Source: Oceanospirillaceae bacterium (GTDB lineage: Bacteria; Pseudomonadota; Gammaproteobacteria; Pseudomonadales; Balneatricaceae). Taken from it: 64,000 bases of DNA. Under the pieces are notes generated by a model that saw only the letters and a list, made by a program, of their open reading frames with translations, searched no databases and had not been told where the DNA came from. Positions within the stretch are counted from its first letter, which is position 1. Each line of letters opens with the position of its first letter. The stretch is from assembly GCA_002686055.1 (NCBI GenBank), contig NYZU01000008.1:21175-85174 (forward strand), written 5' to 3'. Of the stretch, positions 20,990-31,099 are shown in pieces. Position numbers and translations under genes: made by a program.

Positions 20990-22039
20990 TTAGCGTCGAC
21001 GTGAGCGGCGCTTGGTGGTAATGCCACTGGCAGAACCACCAGCAACACTTAAGTCACCTTGGTATTGTGCCGCTCCACCTTTGGAAACTTCACCCAACTC
21101 CGCCACAATTTGATCTATTGATGGAGCAGGACCTTTAGTGTGTCCATCAAGTGCTTGACGCATAGCAGCAACATGAATAGGCGAAGTGCCGCAACAGCCA
21201 CCAACAATGTCAGCACCGGCATCGACAGCCATACAAGCATATTTCGCCATCAACTCAGGGGTACCATTATAGTGAATAGCGCCGTCAATATATTCTGGTA
21301 TACCACAATTTGCCTTTGCCACAATAACCGCCTTATCACCTCCTGGAGCCTTACGCATATTGCGCACTGCCAAGACCAGTTCAGAGGCACCAACGCCACA
21401 ATTTGAACCGCAGGCATAAGGTAATTGACCATGATCATCGCCAGCTGCCACCATATCAGCTGGCGTTACGCCCATCATGGAACGACCATTGGTATCAAAA
21501 CTAAATGTGCAAACTATGGGTAAACCTGATTGGCTGGCACCTTCCATGGCCCATTCAGCCTCCGCTAAAGACGACATAGTTTCAACCCAAGCCACATCTG
21601 CCCCGCCGTCTTTTAAAGCTTTTGCTTGTTCAGCAAAGGCCTCTATGGCTGCATCTTTAGATAAAGTCCCCATAGGTTCAGGGAGTTCACCAGATGGACC
21701 AATTGAACCCGCCACAATCACTTGGCGATCAGTAGTGGCATCAGCAATCTTACGGGCAATTTGAGCCCCTGCAGCATTTAATTCTGCTACTCGCGTGGCC
21801 GCATTATGGAGTGCTAAACGAAAGTGAGTACCACCAAAAGTGTTGGTTAAAATAATGTCAGAACCAGCATCAACAAAACTCTGGTAATGGGCTCTGATGC
21901 GCTCAGGAAAGTCAACATTCCATAATTCTGGGGCATCACCTGTCTGCAATCCCATGGCAAACAGGTTGGTACCAGTAGCGCCATCAGCTAGCAAAAAACC
22001 TTTATCCTTAAGGGCTGCCGCTAATATATTTTCACTCAT
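20990..22039 (-). CDS. Homocysteine S-methyltransferase family protein (betaine--homocysteine methyltransferase-like)
   Basis: LLADGATGTNLFAMGL, ILTNTFGGTHFRL, ACGSNCGVGASE, DIVGGCCGTSPIHVAAMR (Zn-ligand GGCCGT); C-terminus TTKRRSRRR. Confidence 0.91.
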   Translation of the reverse strand: MSENILAAALKDKGFLLADGATGTNLFAMGLQTGDAPELWNVDFPERIRAHYQSFVDAGSDIILTNTFGGTHFRLALHNAATRVAELNAAGAQIARKIADATTDRQVIVAGSIGPSGELPEPMGTLSKDAAIEAFAEQAKALKDGGADVAWVETMSSLAEAEWAMEGASQSGLPIVCTFSFDTNGRSMMGVTPADMVAAGDDHGQLPYACGSNCGVGASELVLAVRNMRKAPGGDKAVIVAKANCGIPEYIDGAIHYNGTPELMAKYACMAVDAGADIVGGCCGTSPIHVAAMRQALDGHTKGPAPSIDQIVAELGEVSKGGAAQYQGDLSVAGGSASGITTKRRSRRR

Positions 22040-22369
22040 AGTGACTCTCGTAAACAATATTGCTAATAAAGGCCTAATTTTAAGGCTTTGCAGGTTATTA
22101 CACCAAGTAATTAACGGCTAAAAGCCAAGAGATATTTTCAAACCAATATGAATTGATTTCATGTCAGCAGATTTCTCTATTTAATGCTGACTGGTAGACC
22201 AGACTAGCTAGCTGTACCGACTTAAATAAACGCGTCTCATACAATGACGTTTTAAAGTAGATGCGAGTCGCCAGCCCGTCAGCACCTAAAGAGTCCAGAG
22301 GTCACAATTTATTTAAATACTCCCAAGCATTATATCTAATAGGGAAACGATCTTTTTAGGAGCTAAAAT

Positions 22370-23917
22370 ATGAGTGAAGCCCGTGCACGCCGACGTAGCG
22401 GTGGCGGTAGAGCCGCCCGTCAACAGAGTCGAGCAAATCAAACAACGGCTACGCCCGCCTATATTACCCGCAAGTTGCAGCCTTTTACCGTTTTAGATGA
22501 TGCTGCTTTAGCCCAAATTGAAGAAAATGCAGACACTATTTTGGCTGAAGGTGGGATTGAGTTTAGGGATGACCCAGAAGCTCTAGAAATATTTCGCCAA
22601 GCTGGTGCCACCGTTGAAGGCCAGCTAGTTAAATTTCCCAGAGGTATGTGCCGTGAGATTATTCAGCAAAATGCCCCAGCTGAGTACACCCAGCATGCAC
22701 GTAACCCGGAAAAAAGCGTGCAGATAGGGGGTAATAACACTGTTTTTGCTCCAGGTTACGGCTGCCCATTTGTAAGAGATTTGGACGGTGGCCGCCGCTA
22801 TGCCACTCTTGAAGACTTTCAAAACTTTGTCAAACTTGGCTATATGTCACCCTATATGCACCATTCTGGTGGTACCGTATGTGAGCCTGTAGATGTGCCT
22901 GTCGAAATGCGTCATCTGGATATGCTTTACTCACATATTAAATACAGTGATAAAGCCTTTATGGGTTCAGTTACGGCTCCCGAGCGCGCACAAGATACCG
23001 TCGATATGGCGAAGATTGTTTTTGGTGCCGAGTTTGTTGAAAAAAATACCGTTGTTACTAGTCTGATTAACGCTAACTCACCCATGACGTTTGATGACAC
23101 CATGTTGGGTGCCGCTAAAATCTATGCCCGTAATAACCAAGCCTGCATCATTGCACCCTTTATTTTGGCAGGTGCTATGTCTCCTGTTACCAGTGCTGGC
23201 ACTTTGGCACAAATTTTAGCGGAAGTTTTGGCTGGTATGAGCTTTGTGCAATTATATGCACCGGGTGCACCTTGTATATTTGGTACTTTTGCCAGCTCTA
23301 TTTCTATGCAATCAGGGGCCCCAACTTTTGGCACCCCAGAACCGTCATTAGTGACCTATGGCGCCGCTCAATTGGCACGTCGCTTAGATGTGCCTTTCCG
23401 TAGTGGTGGTTCTCTACCTGGATCTAAGATCCCCGATGCTCAGGCTGCCTATGAAAGTGCAAATACCCTTAATTCCACAGTAATGGCTGGGGTAAACTTT
23501 GTACTTCATTCTGCCGGCTGGATGGAAGGTGGTCTGGTAATGGACTATGAAAAGTATATGATGGATTTGGATCAGCTGGGTATGATGCACACTCTGACCC
23601 AAGGTATTGATATGAGCACCAATGGCCAAGCCATGGATGCCATTAAAGAAGTTGGTCCGGGTAATCACTTCCTAGGTTGTGCCCATACCCAAGCAAACTT
23701 CCAAACCGCTTTTTATATGTCTAATCTGACCGACAATAATAGTTTTGAGCAATGGGAAGAGGATGGCAGTCTTGATATGCGTCAGCGTGCCAATGCTCTA
23801 TGGAAAAAGCAATTAGCCGCCTATGAAGCCCCTGAGTTAGACCCAACCATTGATAATGCGCTGCAGGAATTTATTACTAAGCGTAAGGCCGAATTAGCGG
23901 GCACAGGTGATTTCTAA
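22370..23917 (+). CDS. Trimethylamine methyltransferase (MttB) superfamily protein, non-pyrrolysine type
   Basis: 515 aa uninterrupted; FAPGYGCPFVRDLDGGRRYATLEDFQNFVKL, SGAPTFGTPEPSLVTYGAAQLARRLDVPFRSGGSL, GPGNHFLGCAHTQANFQTAFY. No in-frame TAG. Confidence 0.92.
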   Translation: MSEARARRRSGGGRAARQQSRANQTTATPAYITRKLQPFTVLDDAALAQIEENADTILAEGGIEFRDDPEALEIFRQAGATVEGQLVKFPRGMCREIIQQNAPAEYTQHARNPEKSVQIGGNNTVFAPGYGCPFVRDLDGGRRYATLEDFQNFVKLGYMSPYMHHSGGTVCEPVDVPVEMRHLDMLYSHIKYSDKAFMGSVTAPERAQDTVDMAKIVFGAEFVEKNTVVTSLINANSPMTFDDTMLGAAKIYARNNQACIIAPFILAGAMSPVTSAGTLAQILAEVLAGMSFVQLYAPGAPCIFGTFASSISMQSGAPTFGTPEPSLVTYGAAQLARRLDVPFRSGGSLPGSKIPDAQAAYESANTLNSTVMAGVNFVLHSAGWMEGGLVMDYEKYMMDLDQLGMMHTLTQGIDMSTNGQAMDAIKEVGPGNHFLGCAHTQANFQTAFYMSNLTDNNSFEQWEEDGSLDMRQRANALWKKQLAAYEAPELDPTIDNALQEFITKRKAELAGTGDF

Positions 23918-23955
23918 GCATATTCTAACCTTATAAGCAGAAATACTCTGGCATG

Positions 23956-24273
23956 CTATTGGTCAGATTTGCTACCACCTAGGCAATTAGGGGCTGCTGG
24001 CATACCCTGCTTTGTAGCCCATTGCTGTGGTGTATAGCAGTGCAGAGCCAGCGCATGAATAGGGTTGCCCATGAGGTCACCAACAAGCTCGTAGACTAGC
24101 TGGTGACGCTTTACTGGCATTAAACCAGCAAATATTTCGGACACCAAGAGTAGACTAAAATGACTATCTTGAGCGGGGCCACTGTGCATATGGCTATCGT
24201 TCGTTAGCTCATGATGTTCCACCTGCAATGGTGATAAAACAGCCTGCAAAAGTTGCTCGTTTATGCTCGACAT
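23956..24273 (-). CDS. BolA family protein
   Basis: DSHFSLLLVSEIFAGLMPVKRHQLVYELVGDLMGNPIHALALHCYTPQQW matches the BolA core. Confidence 0.88.
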   Translation of the reverse strand: MSSINEQLLQAVLSPLQVEHHELTNDSHMHSGPAQDSHFSLLLVSEIFAGLMPVKRHQLVYELVGDLMGNPIHALALHCYTPQQWATKQGMPAAPNCLGGSKSDQ

Positions 24274-24508
24274 CTTGACTCCCTTGCATCAACTACGTCA
24301 GTACTTCAATCTGCATCAAAGTTTACCATAAGAGGCTATTTTATGCTCTTGAGGCTGATTTTTATTAGCTTAATCATGCCAATTTTAGAACTACTAGACT
24401 GGCTGGCAGGAGTCGATAAAAAAAATCCTAAGTTATTCAGATAAAATAAAAAAATGCCCTTGACGAAAGGCCCCTTGATCTTTAATATTCGCCTCCACAT
24501 TGAGTGTT

Positions 24509-24584
24509 TCCCCGATAGCTCAGTTGGTAGAGCAGTAGACTGTTAATCTATTGGTCGCTGGTTCGAGTCCAGCTCGGGGAGCCA
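24509..24584 (+). tRNA. tRNA-Asn (anticodon GTT), copy 1
   Basis: TCCCCGATAGCTCAGTTGGTAGAGCAGTAGACTGTTAATCTATTGGTCGCTGGTTCGAGTCCAGCTCGGGGAGCCA, 76 nt, encoded CCA. Confidence 0.97.
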
Positions 24585-24607
24585 ATTCAATGTTTTTGGT
24601 TAGTTGT

Positions 24608-24683
24608 TCCCCGATAGCTCAGTTGGTAGAGCAGTAGACTGTTAATCTATTGGTCGCTGGTTCGAGTCCAGCTCGGGGAGCCA
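24608..24683 (+). tRNA. tRNA-Asn (anticodon GTT), copy 2, identical to copy 1
   Basis: Identical 76-nt sequence 99 bp downstream of copy 1. Confidence 0.97.
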
Positions 24684-24786
24684 CTTCAACCGCACCTTCC
24701 CTCTCCTAAAATTAGCTCCACCTTTTGTTGACTTAATTAAGATCTAACGAAAAGGGTTGTTGGCATCGTAACTATTTGTTTGTTAG

Positions 24787-26301
24787 TTAGACTTTTGGAT
24801 ATCGATTGTTAGATTCGACAATATTTAAATCCATATGATTACGCATAAAGCGATCGCGACCATTCACTGGTGGCTCAAAGTCCCACGGGGTAAAGTGGCC
24901 TTTACGATTTGCTCTGTCTACTAAGGTTCGACATCGCTGACTATGCATTACTTCTTGCTTAAAAGTAGTCAAATCCCAACGTTGGTGCATTTCCTCTGTA
25001 AAACTATCAACTAAATTTTTGTACTCAGGAGCAGAGGCTAAATTAGTTAATTCATTTGGATCCTCTACTAAATTAAATAATTGCACTGGATCCGAAACCG
25101 AATAATTAAACTTGTAATCACCCTTGCGGATCATCACCATAGGCTCAATAGAACCCTCGGCACAATACTCTGAATAAGCGCTGCGCTGCTCATCTTCATG
25201 GCCTCTAACTAGTTCAATAAAGCTTTTACCATCAATGTCACAAACCAATTGATTTAGATCTCCTTGCGCCAGCTCAATAAGACTAGGAAGCACATCACAG
25301 TTACTAACTGGGGTATTAACCTCACGGGGAGAAAAGGTGTTGGGAGAATATAGCACCAGCGGTATACGACTTGAATATTCAAAGAATGACATCTTATACC
25401 AAAGGCCACGCTCACCAATCATATCGCCATGATCAGAGCAGAAAAGCACATGGGTATTTTGATCAAATTCACATTCTTCTAATACCTGTAATATTTCACC
25501 CAGTTTGTCATCTAAATAACTAATATTAGCAAAATAGGCGTGTCGGGCATTACGAATATGTTCTTCATTAACCTCAAAGCGCCTAAAGTCATTAGCATCA
25601 TAAAGTCTCTGTGAATGAGGATCCTGATCTTTATAATCAATAAAAGGAACTTTAGGCATGGGAATTTCACCATGGTCATATAAATCCCAATATTTCTGCC
25701 GAGCTAAATATGGGTCGTGTGGGTGGGTAAAACTAACAGTTAAACAAAAAGGTCGTGTATCAATGCGTCGAGCATACTGATAAAGCTTGAGTTTAGCGTT
25801 ATAAGTAACTTCATCATCAAACTCCAATTGATTAGAAATCTCGGCAATACCAGCTTCGGTTACTGAACTCAGATTGTGATACCACCAGTCAACACGCTCG
25901 AGTGGATTCTCCCAATTTGGTGTCCAACCAAAGTCAGCCGGATATATATCTGTGGTTAAGCGTTCTTCAAAGCCATGGAGTTGATCAGCACCCACAAAGT
26001 GCATTTTTCCCGACAATGCGGTTTGATAGCCCATATCCCGAAGATAATGGGCAAAGCTGGGGGTGGTAGATTTAAACTCGGCAGCGTTATCATAAATACC
26101 ACTGCGTGAAGGCAACATGCCCGTCATAAAACTGCCACGTGAAGGTGTACATAAAGGACTAGGAGTATAACAGTTATTAAATTTTATGCCCTTAGCCAAT
26201 AATTTGCGCATATTAGGTATATGCAGAAAGTCAATCATATCTGGATCCAGCATTGGACCATTCATTTGATCAACCATGACAATAAGAAAGTTTGGTTGCA
26301 T
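24787..26301 (-). CDS. betC: Choline-sulfatase
   Basis: Sulfatase motif SPLCTPSRGSF; HGFEERLTTDIYPADFGWTPNWENPLERVDWWYHNLSSVTEAGIAEISNQLEFDDEV, and C-terminal QEVMHSQRCRTLVDRANRKGHFTPWDFEP characteristic of BetC. Confidence 0.92.
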   Translation of the reverse strand: MQPNFLIVMVDQMNGPMLDPDMIDFLHIPNMRKLLAKGIKFNNCYTPSPLCTPSRGSFMTGMLPSRSGIYDNAAEFKSTTPSFAHYLRDMGYQTALSGKMHFVGADQLHGFEERLTTDIYPADFGWTPNWENPLERVDWWYHNLSSVTEAGIAEISNQLEFDDEVTYNAKLKLYQYARRIDTRPFCLTVSFTHPHDPYLARQKYWDLYDHGEIPMPKVPFIDYKDQDPHSQRLYDANDFRRFEVNEEHIRNARHAYFANISYLDDKLGEILQVLEECEFDQNTHVLFCSDHGDMIGERGLWYKMSFFEYSSRIPLVLYSPNTFSPREVNTPVSNCDVLPSLIELAQGDLNQLVCDIDGKSFIELVRGHEDEQRSAYSEYCAEGSIEPMVMIRKGDYKFNYSVSDPVQLFNLVEDPNELTNLASAPEYKNLVDSFTEEMHQRWDLTTFKQEVMHSQRCRTLVDRANRKGHFTPWDFEPPVNGRDRFMRNHMDLNIVESNNRYPKV

Positions 26302-26540
26302 TTACCAACCCCCCCCATATTAATTATGTTATTTTTATTTATTAATCAATATTTAACTGCTTGTTAGGCCTTAATTTAACTGTGTGGGAAAGTAGCACAG
26401 GAAGTTAGAAAAAGACAACGAAAATAAATGCTTATTGATGAAAAAAACAGGAAGAATTTGATTTGGGGATAACATCTTTTTCAATGCCCAAAAGAACACT
26501 GCAGGGCAGCCATTACAGACTGCCCTTAGCAATAGATCAG

Positions 26541-29500
26541 TTACTGACTAAAACGAATATTTTGCATCTGGAATTTCACCCCTGCTTGGGTATTTGCCCA
26601 AGCTGGAAATATTTCCACCAGATTGATCGTTTCAATAAAGAAATCACTGGTCATTTGCGCTGCAATAAGTGACATAGGTATAGAGATTTCTTGCCACTCT
26701 CCTACCAGTAACCTCTCACCATCCAATTGTGGTACGAAGATATCACCTGTCTTACTGTCAGTATTGCCCACTTTTATTACCAGGCCAGTTTGATCATTTG
26801 CCGGCTTCTGTGAACCTAAAGACTCAACAAATAAATCAAATACTAAAGAGCCATTATCCTTAAATTCACGCAAATTTTGCGCTGCAAAGTTTAATTTTAA
26901 ATGGCCTTTGTAACTTTCAGGGCTATCATCATTATAAGCAGCAAAAACCTTACCTTGATCATTAATAGACGCTATTAGGTGACTATCACCATGCGGAATA
27001 CCACCCCAATCGGCCGTGTTATATTGCTCACCAATATCTATCTTGGCATCAAAATCGCTAACAATATTGTAACTACTTCCCGTTAACGCCGGCGGTGACT
27101 TACCACGCATATCGACACAGGTTACGGCATCATTAGGTATGCCATTAGGTTGCGGCACCATGCGTACAGCACCTAAGTTAAATTCAACTGCATCTGTGGT
27201 GAAAAACAAGAAAGGCGTATTCATCATTTGATAAACCATACCTGTTTCCACTAAACATGCTAAGGGTACCTTTATTGTTTTCCAGTCATCACCGGGAGCG
27301 GGTAAAACTCTATTTATCTTTACTTCACCGCGGCATGGATAGACACAGTGCACAGACAAGACCAAGCTTTCTGGTGCCTTGGATAACATTTTAATATCAA
27401 ACTCCAAGGTACTGTCTGCATTTACATAACGGTTAAAGTCACCACCCACACTATCCGCAGTTTGCATATAAATTTGGGCTGCACTATTGCCAGCATAGCT
27501 ACCCGTATTGCCAGCAAACTTTACGTTTACAGCAGATTGCTGCATACCTTGATAATCTATTCCCTTGGTGGTTACAGAACCAATTGTTGTCGTGCCTTTA
27601 CCAACTGGCACGCCAGCCCAACCATTAATACTGCCTGATATTCTGGCTACAAATTCACCTTTTGCATGTTTACCGAATATCTCTAGGGGCGACTCTGCCA
27701 CGCCCGCATCAGGGGCTTGCATACCACAACCATAGTCACGTGGATCAAGATGGATATTATCCAAATCTTGTTCAGTAGCTTGAACGCTTGCGTTTGAGCC
27801 ATAAGACAAACCATAACCATAGGGGAATAGTGGTTTATGTTCGCCATTGACATCTTGCTCAATCAGCTCACCAGTTAAGCCATCAACAGGCGTTTGATAG
27901 TCTGGAATATTGGGTGCATGACGATTAATCGTGGTTGAACATTTTTGTTTTGGCCAAGAAAAAGAAAACCGCCCGGTAAAATCTCTGCCGCCTTTAGCAA
28001 ATAGTACATCAGTTATACCACCAGCCTCAGTACCTGGTAACCAAGCTGCCACAAAGGCATCAGAGTGGTTTATTTCTTCATTCACATAGAGTGGACGACC
28101 CGAATAGAAAACAGTTACCACTTTAAAGCCAGCATTCTTAAGCTTTTTAATAAGGGCTAAATCCTGAGCATAAGAAGCTTTTAACTGGGAAAATTCTAAG
28201 GTTTGGGCTTTGCTAATATCGCCAAACATCTCTGCATAGGCATCCTCTCCAATCACCACAATAGCTGTAGTCCCTGCTGGAGCTTGATTTATATCTGTAT
28301 ATACATTTTCAGCACCTACTTCTGCTTGCAGAGCACCTAGCATGGTTTGTGCGCCAGGAAAGTCCTTAGCAAGCGTATTATTGTCACCCTGCCAAGTTAG
28401 TGACCAACCTCCTGTTTGCTTTTGAATACTATTTATCGCACTACCCACCAGCAGATATGCATCATCAGTTGGTAAAGGAAGCACATTATTGTTGTTCTTT
28501 AATAGCACTAAAGATTGACTAACTGCTTCCCGCGCCAGTGCTCGGTTAACAGCACTACCTAACAACGCCGTATCACCTGCATTTTTTCGCGCCGAAGGTT
28601 TAGGTTTTTGCCAAAGATTTGCCCGCGCTTTAACACGCAAAATACGCGTTACTGCATCATCAATACGCGCCATGGGAATAATCCCACTCTTTACTTGGGC
28701 AATAACATTACGATAGAAACGCTGCCAATCAGAACGGTTGGTTACCATAAATACATCATTGCCAGCAATCACTGCTTGGGGCAGTTACTGGGTGAGCAGC
28801 CATTAATCTCACCTTGACCGTTCCAGTCCGTAACAACAACACCATCAAAGCCCATTTTGCCTTTTAACACATCATTAATAAGATATTGACTACCATGAAT
28901 TTTTTGGTTGTTTAAATAAGCGCCACCAGAGCGCATCGGGTCGTAATTATTTACATTCCACCAAGAATTGAAGGAACTCATAACCACTTGTGCACCCGCT
29001 TCCAAACCACCAAAGTAACCAGTAGCATGAATATTGCGTAAATAGTCTTCGGTGTAGCGATTCTGACCATGGTCAACACCCCCCCAAGGTGCCACCATCA
29101 CCAACCCAATGTTTGACATTAGAAATAACGTTGTCTTCGCCTTTCAGTCCGTCAACGCCACCTTGTAATCCATAGACCATTTGTTTGGCATATTGATAGA
29201 TGATTTCTGGATCTTCAGAATAACCTTCGTAGACTCGACCCCAGCGGTAATCGCGGGGAGAGGCAACGGTTGGTGCAAAGGTCCAGTCTAGTCCGGTTGC
29301 CACAATTTCTTGGGCAGTAGCTTTACCAATTTCAAAAATTAAAGCAGGGTTATTAGCCGCTCCCAGACCAATATTATGAGGGAATACAGTGGCACGAAAG
29401 ACATTATTATGACCATGTACGGCATCCGTCGCCCACATAAATGGAATGCGGAAACCGCGCCCCTTATATGCATCTTCCAAGGCGTCCCAATATTCATCTG

Positions 29501-29867
29501 ATTTGGCAGCCCACGCTTCTGCAGAGGCATATTTATTATTATTCGGCCAAGCCCCACCACCATTTAATAACGAACCTAGCTTGTATTTCTTGGCTTCTCG
29601 AGGGGTAACATTGCGCAGATCGGGTTGGATCATCTGCCCTACTTTCTCGGCAAGGGTCATTTGGCTAAGGATATTAGCTATAAAGGTTTCTATCTCAGCA
29701 TCTTTTGGCACAGCACTGGCAATTTTAGGCCAATCGGCATAGTAAGGGGCTTTGGATATAGATGTGTCGTTGTTTACTGATGGGTTATCTTGACTGCTAG
29801 CGTAGGCTAAATTTACTGCCGATACCATGGTTGCAAACAATAACCATAATGTAGCTCTAAAATACAT
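26541..29867 (-). pseudogene. Glycoside hydrolase family 3 beta-glucosidase/exo-glucanase gene, broken by two frameshifts (ORFs 29867-29073, 29119-28769, 28772-26541)
   Basis: Three consecutive frames carry continuous GH3 sequence: ...ISNVKHWVGDGGTLGG | GVDHGQNRYTEDYLRNIHATGYFGGLEAGAQVVMSSFNSW...GFDGVVVTDWNGQGEINGCSPSNCP | AVIAGNDVFMVTNRSDWQRFYRNVIAQVKSG...; signal peptide at N-terminus. Could also be sequencing error or regulated slippage. Confidence 0.85.
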
Positions 29868-30385
29868 AATTGTTCCGTTGTTTATTTTGATTTGTTGGGT
29901 GATGCTTGAGCAAAGAAAAAAGGTTTGTAGCTTATAAAGCTCATCTATCTAAAAATAATTTATTTGCCCTTTGAAGTACTGTTAAATGGGCTACTAGATA
30001 GGCTATGAAAAAATAACATAGATACTTAACTTTTTACACATACCTAGGATCAATTTGACTGCTTCGGTCGGCAAAAAATACATTGTTGGCAGTTTTTGAT
30101 ATTTTCACCAATGATTCGTTAAAATCATCAACAAATAAGCTCACTAGCTATTGATTTCATTAGATGCCTCTATATACTTGCCAGCGACTGATAAAGGTCT
30201 TCTCATCCTTGTATAGCCAGTAAACAATACTGTTAACACGAAGTAAATATTTGTAGCACTAGTTAAATTTACCAAGGGCAAAGACAAAAATGCCCTTTAG
30301 CACTGTTCATAAGGCATAATAACGGCAAAGTTAATGCTTTATATAACGTTTTTGTATTGCATTTAAGTAATCTCAGGAGTCTATT

Positions 30386-30871
30386 TTGAGCCACAATATT
30401 GACGGCAAGGCATTCCGTAATGCACTAGGATCTTTTGCAACTGGTGTCACTGTCATTACTTGTTTAGATACCGATGGCAAGCCCGTCGGCGCAACAGTTA
30501 GTAGTTTTAATTCCGTATCCTTAGATCCGCCCTTAATTCTTTGGAGTATTAACAAAACTGCCAATAGTGCCGATGCTTTTATCAATGCCAAAGAATTTGT
30601 CGTCAATGTACTGTCCTCAAGTCAGGTTGCTTTATCTAATCAATTTGCTCGCAGCAACGAAGATAAGTTTGTGGGTGTAGACACTGAAAATGGGATTGGC
30701 CAAGTACCTATGTTAGTGGGTGCCGTCACTCATCTTCAATGCCAGACGTGGGCGTCTTACGATGGTGGTGACCACCAAATTATTGTTGGTGAAGTGGTGG
30801 CCATGGATACCAATGATGATGAAGGTTTGGTTTTCTATCGGGGTGATTATGCCAAACCTGAAAGACTTTAA
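30386..30871 (+). CDS. Flavin reductase family protein (TTG start)
   Basis: FRNALGSFATGVTVITCLDTDGKPVGATVSSFNSVSLDPPLILWSINKTANS...GDHQIIVGEVV: FMN reductase (HpaC/RutF-like). Confidence 0.9.
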   Translation: MSHNIDGKAFRNALGSFATGVTVITCLDTDGKPVGATVSSFNSVSLDPPLILWSINKTANSADAFINAKEFVVNVLSSSQVALSNQFARSNEDKFVGVDTENGIGQVPMLVGAVTHLQCQTWASYDGGDHQIIVGEVVAMDTNDDEGLVFYRGDYAKPERL

Positions 30872-30944
30872 ATGACTGTCTTTAAATAATCAGGCTGACA
30901 AGCTGTATAGCTTGTAATTTAAGTACCAAGAAGCCAATTTAAAT

Positions 30945-30968
30945 AGTCGGGTTTAACCCGACTTTTTA
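30945..30968 (+). terminator. Rho-independent terminator
   Basis: AGTCGGGTttaACCCGACTTTTT-like hairpin with T tract, after the flavin reductase gene. Confidence 0.8.
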
Positions 30969-31099
30969 TTGCTTGTAGGAAAATAAATTATCTAAAACAA
31001 TCTAAAATCAACACCATATATTCCATTTAATTATATCCTTATAATTAATTTGATTTATGTATAAGAGATTCATATAATATCTCCATAAGCGGTCTGTTT

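Noticed and set aside
22370-23917. Possible pyrrolysine-containing MttB
   Set aside because: Frame is full length with no internal TAG, and no pyl genes or tRNA-Pyl are visible in the window; same for 60276..61784.
24253-24444. 63-aa plus-strand ORF with a hydrophobic tail
   Set aside because: Overlaps the bolA start; a shorter 34-aa hydrophobic peptide (from 24343) is possible but cannot be supported from sequence alone.
24509-24683. Tandem tRNA-Asn copies as a novel repeat system
   Set aside because: Identical tandem tRNA genes are common; a simple duplication explains them.
24509-29867. Genomic island inserted at tRNA-Asn
   Set aside because: No integrase and no att-like repeat of the tRNA 3' end other than the intact tandem second copy; betC/GH3 look like ordinary chromosomal genes.
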